A stretch of 11,650 nucleotides of DNA from an uncultured euryarchaeote (GTDB lineage: Archaea > Thermoplasmatota > Poseidoniia > Poseidoniales > Thalassarchaeaceae), in the NCBI GenBank assembly GCA_937876055.1, contig CALEIW010000139.1, positions 1-11,650 on the forward strand, given 5' to 3'. Shown here one piece after another: positions 5,940-11,650 of the stretch. The first letter of the stretch is position 1; the number at the start of each line of letters is the position of its first letter. The notes under the pieces were generated by a model, which searched no databases, was not told where the DNA came from, and was given only the letters and a program-made list of their open reading frames with translations. The translations under genes and the position numbers were made by a program.

Positions 5940-6580
5940 TCGTCGACTTCTTCTTCGGGTTCTTCTTCGGATTCTTCCGCTGCTTCTTCGGCCATTTCTT
6001 CTGCCGCATCTGCCGCAGCATCTAGAACCTCGTCCATTCGCTCACGGAATGTTGCCTGTTTGAGTTCCTGCTCGCGAATCGCTTCAATCGCTGCATCAAT
6101 CATGTCGTAACGAGTTTGAATCGCTTGACTTAGATCTTCGAAGAGTCTCATGTGCTGAGCGTACCAATCATCCCTAGCGGTCAATTGTCCCTTAGCAACA
6201 CGCAAAGCTTCGTCAAGGTCTTCAGCGACCTCGAATACTCTACCGAGACGAGCCGATTCGCGGCTGTACATCTCTTCCATTTTCTGTAATTCCGGCTCAA
6301 GATGCTTTACTCTTTGTGAATTCTTTGCCCCATCTAATTCAAGGTCTCTGATGCGGTTATCCTTGTCTGAGAGGAGTTCCTGAAGTCCCTCCATCTCAAT
6401 CTCTTTATCGATCATCTGACGCTCTAGAACATCGATGGTTGCATCCTTTTCATCGGAGGCATCTTTGAGGGCTGTGTATCCTGCGTATAGCTTCTCAAGT
6501 CGGTCTTTCTCCTTGATCAAATCTTCCTCCAATTGGCGGATTCGAAGTTCGGGAGAGTCATTGATGTCTTCATCGCTCAT
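5933..6580 (-). CDS. acidic coiled-coil protein, unknown function
   Basis: Soluble protein of 215 residues, not recognised as a named family. Residues about 10-110 form a long heptad-like coiled coil rich in E, K, R and L (RIRQLEEDLIKEKDRLEKLY, then ERQMIDKEIEMEGLQELL). A second helical part (about 112-185) carries DDWYAQHMRLFEDLSQAIQ, and the end (about 186-215) is an Ala/Glu-rich, strongly acidic tail. No signal peptide, membrane helix or catalytic motif is seen. The start is ATG 6580-6578, with GAGGTG 5 bases upstream; the GTG at 6586 directly abuts the same site and is unlikely. A structural, scaffold or chromosome-associated role would fit such a protein but is a guess. The DNA of the tail is a low-complexity TTCTTCGG-type stretch on the plus strand (about 5946-5995) that could vary in length between strains. 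Confidence 0.7.
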   Translation of the reverse strand: MSDEDINDSPELRIRQLEEDLIKEKDRLEKLYAGYTALKDASDEKDATIDVLERQMIDKEIEMEGLQELLSDKDNRIRDLELDGAKNSQRVKHLEPELQKMEEMYSRESARLGRVFEVAEDLDEALRVAKGQLTARDDWYAQHMRLFEDLSQAIQTRYDMIDAAIEAIREQELKQATFRERMDEVLDAAADAAEEMAEEAAEESEEEPEEEVDDE

Positions 6581-6589
6581 CAGCACACC

Positions 6590-6625
6590 TCATCTCCCTC
6601 GAAACTCCGCCATGCTTTAACTTCG
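6590..6625 (-). promoter_or_regulatory. candidate promoter for the coiled-coil gene
   Basis: In the 111-base gap upstream of ATG 6580, the minus strand reads GAAGTTAAAGC (6626-6616), a possible BRE/TATA element about 36-46 bases before the start. Transcription would begin near 6594, leaving a short leader that includes GAGGTG. Resemblance only. Confidence 0.25.
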
Positions 6626-6659
6626 GCGGACTGAATATCATCCTAGACCGCACTTAGAA

Positions 6660-6691
6660 TAACCAATTTTGGGTTTGATAAACACCGAAAA
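6660..6691 (-). terminator. T-rich tract after the M20 peptidase gene
   Basis: Directly after the TAA stop of the peptidase gene the minus strand reads TTTTCGGTGTTTATC and then AAAATTGG. Short T-tracts of this kind commonly serve as archaeal terminators. No strong hairpin was seen. Confidence 0.3.
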
Positions 6692-8104
6692 TTACTCACA
6701 AATCGCCGCAATAGCGGCTGCGAGTGCAACATTTAGCCGCTTAGAATGAGGTATGTGTAACTTCTCGTCTGGTCCATGGGCATTATTTCCTGGACCCGAT
6801 GAACCGGTGCAAAGGAAACAGGCCTCCGGATATTTCCCCTGAATCATCGCCATAAATGGAATTGTTCCGCCTATCCAGGTAGCCATCGGCGGGTGTCCTG
6901 TTAGTTCCATACTGGCGGATTCAAGAGCCGAAGCAACCCCTTCGTGCAAGGGAGGCGCATGGAAGCCATCTGCAGGTTCGGTTGGCTTGTAAGTCACTTC
7001 TGCCCCGTATGGTGGATTTTCTTCTAGAACCTGCTTTAGAATCTCTTGAGCTTCATCCGCTTTCACCCCTGGTGGAATTCGGAAACTGAGTTTCAAGTCT
7101 GTATTTGTCCGTAGAACGTTTCCTGCGGTCTGTACGGGAGGTATACCATCTGCTCCAATAATCGAAAGAGCTGGTCTCCAATTGATATCCAATAGCATCT
7201 CACTAGATTCTTTTGACTGGGCTTCGAGGGTCTCGACTACAGGCAAAGATGTCCATAATTCATCTCCGAGTATTTCTCCTAAGGCTACTGCTTCTCGTTT
7301 TATTTTTTCAGAAATTTGAACGTGCATTTCTGGAATTAAGACCTCACCTGTCTTTGAGTTTTCAACTCTGTCGAGAAGCATGCGCTGAATCCTAAACGAG
7401 GATGGAATTGCCCCTCCAGACATCCCTGAATGTACACCTTCATGAGATACTCTAACACTTAGATTTCCAGCAACAAGACCTCGCAGTGCCTCGGTTACCC
7501 AAATATGTTCGTAGCTTGGCCCTCCGCTGTCGAGAACCACGATTAGGTCGGGATTACCCAAGTCCTCGGTTAACGCGTCTAAGTAAGGAGGTAGGTCAAA
7601 TGAGCCGGATTCCTCACAAGTCTCAATTAGAAAGGTGGCCTTTGGATGGGGGATTCCTGCCTCTTGCAGAAGTCGAATTGCTGTTACACACAGATAACCA
7701 CCGTAACCATCGTCAACCGACCCTCGACCAAAGAGGAAAGGGTCTCGTCTAACGGCCTTGAGTGGATGTAGACCTTCGGACCAAAGAGGGGGTCGGCTAG
7801 GTTGCTTATCTAAGTGAGAATAGAATAGTACTTCGCCACTTCCTGTTCCTTCTACAGTCACCAAAAGCACAGGAGTACGATTCTCGATTCGATGAACCTT
7901 GTAACTCATACCCTGAATTCCCTGATTATCTAACCATGAGCAGAATAAATCGATTGTAGCCTGCAATTCTCCTAATTCATCCCAATTTGGCTCAAACATT
8001 GGTGAGAGTGCGTGGATTTCAATGAATTCGGAAAGGCTCGGTAGGATTGACTCCTCCCAAATCTTCTCTGCGTTCTCTGAGAGGCTGTCGATGTCCACAG
8101 TCAT
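6692..8104 (-). CDS. M20-family metallopeptidase (carnosinase/dipeptidase-like)
   Basis: Zinc-dependent exopeptidase of 470 residues, the usual length for M20 dipeptidases. Di-zinc ligands are visible: H97 (YSHLDKQP), D131 (GRGSVDDG, bridging), E164 and E165 (ETCEESGS, catalytic base and ligand), D192 (VLDSGG) and H443 (NNAHGPDE). The lid or dimerisation domain starts near 205 and contains SHEGVHSGMSGG (about 220-231), with the substrate-binding His225. No signal peptide is seen, so it is probably cytoplasmic and splits short peptides taken up or released from protein turnover; the exact substrate cannot be read. The ATG at 8104-8102 follows GGGAG by 4 bases; a TTG at 8128 would add eight residues without a good ribosome site. 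It lies 57 bases downstream of the helicase-nuclease gene on the same strand, possibly cotranscribed. Confidence 0.88.
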   Translation of the reverse strand: MTVDIDSLSENAEKIWEESILPSLSEFIEIHALSPMFEPNWDELGELQATIDLFCSWLDNQGIQGMSYKVHRIENRTPVLLVTVEGTGSGEVLFYSHLDKQPSRPPLWSEGLHPLKAVRRDPFLFGRGSVDDGYGGYLCVTAIRLLQEAGIPHPKATFLIETCEESGSFDLPPYLDALTEDLGNPDLIVVLDSGGPSYEHIWVTEALRGLVAGNLSVRVSHEGVHSGMSGGAIPSSFRIQRMLLDRVENSKTGEVLIPEMHVQISEKIKREAVALGEILGDELWTSLPVVETLEAQSKESSEMLLDINWRPALSIIGADGIPPVQTAGNVLRTNTDLKLSFRIPPGVKADEAQEILKQVLEENPPYGAEVTYKPTEPADGFHAPPLHEGVASALESASMELTGHPPMATWIGGTIPFMAMIQGKYPEACFLCTGSSGPGNNAHGPDEKLHIPHSKRLNVALAAAIAAICE

Positions 8105-8161
8105 AGTGCTCCCTGCTTTCCTCTGCAAATTGATGCTTCCCCTCGCTCGCTTCTTACTCGG

Positions 8162-11100
8162 TCAGGCATCTACGCTCGCCTCCACTTCTTCGGCAGGCCC
8201 GCAGATTGGAAGATCGCCCATGCTGAACGGGCAGATGGTGCAGATGTGGGCTTGGTTTGGTGGGCGGCGCTGGAAATCGGCCAACGGCAATTCTGTTGCA
8301 AGTTCCATTCGCGCCGCCTGGGAGAGGATATCGTCTATCTCGTCCTGGGCTTGGGCGAACATCTCGGCTGGATAAATCACGAGGCGGCCGGTAATACCGA
8401 CAAGAATACCCGGCCGCTCGACCCTTCGACGCTGCCCCTCAGGGCGTGTTGCTTCCATCCTTTCCAAGGCTCGGTGGTAAAGCGCTAATTGCAAGCGATG
8501 GTGGCGCAGCATCTCGAATTCTGCTTTGTTCGCGGGTTCGGTATTGTGGTTTCCGAGGGCATCGAGTAACGGGCCTGAGCCCTTGAGGATGCTCGCCGCC
8601 TGTTCGGTCTTGAGGTCGATTGGCCGAATCGAGGATGTTCCGTCATTGTGGGATGAGCAGAGAACGAGGTCGATTGAACCGTCCATGTCTACGAGAGCGC
8701 TTTCAACCGTCGCTAGCCGCTCGAGTCCGTCTGGGGTCCAGCGGGTTCTAGCGATTTGTTCGAAGGCTACTTGGTTTGAGATTGTGAATGGGTATTCGGT
8801 TCGCAGGCCTTCGACTCGCTCGCCGGCGATTTCTTCCGAGCGAGTGAGTCGGCCGACGATTCCGTCTTCGATACGCTGCAACATCGTCGTCACAACTTCG
8901 GCGGTCTGAACTTCATCGACACCACGCGGCAGAAGTTCATCGAAGACCTCGGCCATCAACTTTGGATCGAGAAGGCGGCTCGGCATCGGAATCGACCAGA
9001 TTTCGGGTAGCGGCATGGATGGTTCGCCGCCCTTCGGGCCAGGATTACCGATGCCTACCTCGAGCATTCTGTGGACGAGTAACCCCAATAGAGTCGGTGA
9101 AGGAAGGCCGCTCGCAGATGATTCTACATCGGGCTCGTCCATGAGTCTGGCCGTCCGGGGGTCATCCTCGTCCTCCTCGTCGAGTTGTCTCGTCGAGGAA
9201 ATCGCGTCCGGTTTGAGGCCGCCTCGCGTCTCGAACCAATGCCTGCGCGGACAGGTGTCAATCTTCGAGAGCTTGTGAGGAGCGAGGCGAATTCGCGCGC
9301 CGGTCCCTATACGCGTCATCAATTCGACCGGCGCGATTCTTGAGTCGTTTGCAGCTTCATCGAGCATGCTCTGTCGAACGAGGGGTGAGTGGAGCACATT
9401 CTCGTCATCATCCTCGCTGAGAAGGCAATCCGGATGATGATAAATCGCAATTCCATTCTTCTCATGACCGGTTTCCTCCGCGCGCAGCCAACCATCCTCA
9501 ACCAACTCGGCTGGGTTGAATATTCGGTCATCTCCTTCGCCCGAATCGAGAGGGTGTGTTAGCTCCGATTCGCCAGCGGCAAGCCATGGTGAATCCTCGT
9601 GACTCTCGCCGCGGCGATGAGAGGCTTGTCGGAGCGATTCAAGCCACATTTGACCAAGCGTGGTTTCGGTCTCGGAGTACTTCCATTCTACTCGCAATCC
9701 ACCGTTTTCAAGCCATTCTGAATTCTCGGGTGACCCCACGATGATGAGGCGTTCTTCCACCCGAGTCGCCGCAACATAGAGGAGACGGCGTGCCTCGGCA
9801 TTCTTGCGCTTTTGGGCGATTCGTCGGGAGTGCTTCCACATGGCGGATTGAGGGTATTCCTTTCCAGGCCATGGTGCAGGGTGACCGGCGAAGAATTCTG
9901 GGTTGACGATAAGTCTGTCTTGGTCCTCATTGGTCAGGGTCACCTGCTTCTTACTAAACAAATCCGCTACGAAAACCACCTTCGCCTCCAGACCCTTCGC
10001 ATTGTGAATTGACATTAGCTGGACTGCGTCGCGCTCAGGGGTATTCTTGCCTTCGAGCGCGCGACCGACCTGCTCGCGCAGGTCGCGGAGTCTGTCAGCG
10101 ATGACTATCGGATCGCCACCGACCGAGTTAGATATCGAGTGGACCTCCTCTATGAACCGCTCAACATCTTGGATTGCTCCCTCGGTGCAATGAGCGGTCA
10201 AAAGGTCGGATTGGTCTATGGTTTCCTCGAGTAGGTCGAGAAGACGTCCAGCGGCGGATAGGTCAATCCAACGCTGGACAAGAGCCTGTTGCCGTGGGTT
10301 CGCCGCGTGGTCAAGTAGACGCTCAAGCAGATTTACGTTTCTGGACGCAGCGAGGAAAGACTGCAGGCTGGCATCGCTCATTCCAATAAGCGAAGAACGC
10401 GCGACCCACGCCGCTGCGAAGCGACTTGTCGGACGCGCGATGAATTGGACTAAACCATCTAATTCTGCGACGACTGGACGACGCATCAAGCCGCCCTCAC
10501 GGTCGGCTTGAGCTGGAATATCGTGGTCGCGCAGATGGCGGAGCAGTGCATCGCGAATTTTCGATCTGCTCGCCATCAGCACCATGATGTCGCTATATCT
10601 GACCGGTTCCTCGGGAGCGGGAATCTCCTCCCATTCTCCATCCGCGCGCATGACGCGAGTCGCCCGCTGCTGTGTCAACGCCTGGATTCGCTTAGCGATC
10701 ATCATAGCCTGACGCTCGGATGAGTCCGGCTTACCTGGTCCGAATGGATCAATGTATGTGGTCAGTTCCGTGGGTGGGTCTTCTCCTCCATCGTCTCGGA
10801 CCGGACAAATCCATTCGATTGCGCCGCTGCGAGACATCTTGTCTGGACTGGCTTGCAATCGCTGCGGCGTCGCATAGTAATCTGCATCTGGGAAGAATCG
10901 GTGGCGTTCGGCGAACAGATCTTCCCACCACTCATTCATCACCTTCAACAGATCGCCATCCGTGCGGTAATTCGTCGTCAAAGAAATCTCTCCTTCGCGT
11001 CGAGCCTGTACCTCTGCCGGGCTAAGTGACGTGGTCCCATCAGCAGTCTCGAAATGTACCCAATCCGTGAGATTACGTACGTTACCCGCCATCAATTCCG

Positions 11101-11650
11101 ACGCGCGCACTATCTGTCTATCGTGAGAAAATCGCGGGTCTCGGCTCTGCACATCCGAGCGTAGAATCGGCTCTCTCGTGAGTTCGCTGAGATGTTCGAA
11201 TTCGTGTCGGTTAATCGCTCGTAGGCGGTTTGCAAATTGGCGGAATCCGGCAACTTCAGCTTGGCGGAATGCGTAGATTGATTGCTTCATGTCACCGACA
11301 TAGCAAACAGTTGGTTGCCAATCCGTATCTGGTTCTTCAGGTTCCCCCTCACGCACTTCCCTCGAACCCCAGAGCCTCGATAGCATTCTCCACTGAAGAG
11401 GTGAGTTGTCTTGGGCCTCATCGATGATGAAGGCCCGGTAGCGCCGCCTAATCTGGCATAGCAACGTGTGGCGGTACTCGAGATCCGTGCGGATCTCGGC
11501 AAGTCGGTTGGCAGCATCTCCGGCTTGACTCGGGTTGGCTTCCAGTGCTTCGAGAGCGGCGAAGGCGCGGTGGATGTGGTCATCGCGCCAAGATTGTTCA
11601 TCCATCGAGTCGAGTGCATCGATGACCGTTCGTGGGTAGAATGAACGACA
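8162..11650 (-). CDS. AddA/RecB-like UvrD-type helicase with Fe-S PD-(D/E)XK nuclease domain (5' end beyond window)
   Basis: The frame is open to the right edge, and the Walker A motif lies outside, so this is the C-terminal part of a larger protein. Counting from the first internal ATG (11605), seen in order: motif II FIIDEAQD (59-66), motif III YVGDMKQSIYAF (102-113), NYR (212-214) of motif IV, motif V SIHNAKGLE (532-540) and motif VI RRLLYVAATR (607-616). The C-terminal nuclease has H845 (VHRMLE), D979 (SIDLVL), D997 and K999 (IDLKTE) and Q1039...Y1043 (QLALYHRAL). Four cysteines, 785 and 1122, 1125 and 1135 (ICTIC...ICG), match the 4Fe-4S staple of AddB/Cas4-like nucleases. This suggests ATP-driven DNA end resection in recombinational repair. 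The stop is TGA 8164-8162. An acidic linker (about 808-828) separates the helicase from the H motif. The gene is clearly GC-richer than its neighbours (37 G/C in 8821-8880). No AddB partner is in the window. Confidence 0.9.
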   Translation of the reverse strand, partial: CRSFYPRTVIDALDSMDEQSWRDDHIHRAFAALEALEANPSQAGDAANRLAEIRTDLEYRHTLLCQIRRRYRAFIIDEAQDNSPLQWRMLSRLWGSREVREGEPEEPDTDWQPTVCYVGDMKQSIYAFRQAEVAGFRQFANRLRAINRHEFEHLSELTREPILRSDVQSRDPRFSHDRQIVRASELMAGNVRNLTDWVHFETADGTTSLSPAEVQARREGEISLTTNYRTDGDLLKVMNEWWEDLFAERHRFFPDADYYATPQRLQASPDKMSRSGAIEWICPVRDDGGEDPPTELTTYIDPFGPGKPDSSERQAMMIAKRIQALTQQRATRVMRADGEWEEIPAPEEPVRYSDIMVLMASRSKIRDALLRHLRDHDIPAQADREGGLMRRPVVAELDGLVQFIARPTSRFAAAWVARSSLIGMSDASLQSFLAASRNVNLLERLLDHAANPRQQALVQRWIDLSAAGRLLDLLEETIDQSDLLTAHCTEGAIQDVERFIEEVHSISNSVGGDPIVIADRLRDLREQVGRALEGKNTPERDAVQLMSIHNAKGLEAKVVFVADLFSKKQVTLTNEDQDRLIVNPEFFAGHPAPWPGKEYPQSAMWKHSRRIAQKRKNAEARRLLYVAATRVEERLIIVGSPENSEWLENGGLRVEWKYSETETTLGQMWLESLRQASHRRGESHEDSPWLAAGESELTHPLDSGEGDDRIFNPAELVEDGWLRAEETGHEKNGIAIYHHPDCLLSEDDDENVLHSPLVRQSMLDEAANDSRIAPVELMTRIGTGARIRLAPHKLSKIDTCPRRHWFETRGGLKPDAISSTRQLDEEDEDDPRTARLMDEPDVESSASGLPSPTLLGLLVHRMLEVGIGNPGPKGGEPSMPLPEIWSIPMPSRLLDPKLMAEVFDELLPRGVDEVQTAEVVTTMLQRIEDGIVGRLTRSEEIAGERVEGLRTEYPFTISNQVAFEQIARTRWTPDGLERLATVESALVDMDGSIDLVLCSSHNDGTSSIRPIDLKTEQAASILKGSGPLLDALGNHNTEPANKAEFEMLRHHRLQLALYHRALERMEATRPEGQRRRVERPGILVGITGRLVIYPAEMFAQAQDEIDDILSQAARMELATELPLADFQRRPPNQAHICTICPFSMGDLPICGPAEEVEASVDA

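Noticed and set aside
5946..5995. TTCTTCGG-like tandem pattern
   Set aside because: Explained by codons of the Glu-rich protein tail on the minus strand; not an independent repeat element.
5826..6110. Plus-strand open frame rich in serine and alanine
   Set aside because: It is the complement of the Glu/Ala-rich acidic tail of the coiled-coil gene and has no ribosome site or family character.
8526..8909. Long open frame on the plus strand inside the helicase-nuclease gene
   Set aside because: Antisense to a gene with intact motifs along its whole length; no recognisable family, and the GC-rich codon use of the real gene creates such open frames.
9319..9531. Minus-strand open frame in another frame inside the helicase-nuclease gene, considered as a sign of frameshift
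   Set aside because: The main frame is uninterrupted from the window edge to 8162 with motifs on both sides, so no frameshift is needed.
1..11650. tRNA genes, CRISPR array, insertion sequence or integrase
   Set aside because: No cloverleaf-like segment, no regularly spaced repeats and no transposase or integrase reading frame were seen on either strand.

Overview
This window looks like chromosomal DNA from an archaeon, most likely a euryarchaeon of the Thermoplasmatota / Marine Group II (Poseidoniales) kind. The strongest evidence is a gene for the archaeosine radical-SAM enzyme RaSEA, a euryarchaeal tRNA-modification protein. A YchF-type GTPase of the archaeal/YGR210 subtype supports this. 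Several genes have GAGG or GAGGTG Shine-Dalgarno sequences. The group assignment is an inference from family content and general sequence character, not from a marker phylogeny.

Nine genes were found, packed tightly; no stretch over 300 bases lacks a gene. Eight lie on the minus strand and one, an acyltransferase-like gene at 5207-5926, on the plus strand. From left to right: a YchF-like translation GTPase (2-1288); a three-gene membrane cluster transcribed leftward, made of a small two-helix protein (3638-3895), a large polytopic protein resembling haem-copper oxidase subunit I without recognisable metal ligands (1975-3627), and a DUF2306-like seven-helix protein (1330-1965); RaSEA (3986-5119); a membrane-anchored hexapeptide-repeat acyltransferase (5207-5926); an acidic coiled-coil protein of unknown role (5933-6580); an M20-family zinc dipeptidase (6692-8104); and the C-terminal 1162 or so residues of an AddA/RecB-like helicase-nuclease (8162-11650), whose ATP-binding N-terminus lies past the right edge.

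The membrane cluster is the most intriguing part. The stop codon of each upstream gene is embedded in the ribosome-binding site of the next (TGAGG in both cases), so the three products are probably made together. The large protein keeps two copies of the oxidase-like P-x-[LI]-x-G...LAS signature but shows none of the haem or copper histidines where they would be expected, so it may be a non-catalytic relative of oxidase subunit I.

The remaining genes look like ordinary housekeeping or accessory functions: translation (YchF), tRNA modification (RaSEA), peptide degradation (M20), DNA end processing (helicase-nuclease) and envelope or small-molecule acylation (hexapeptide protein). No tRNA, rRNA, CRISPR array, transposase or attachment site was seen. 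Base composition is uneven: the helicase-nuclease is clearly more GC-rich than the DUF2306-like gene.
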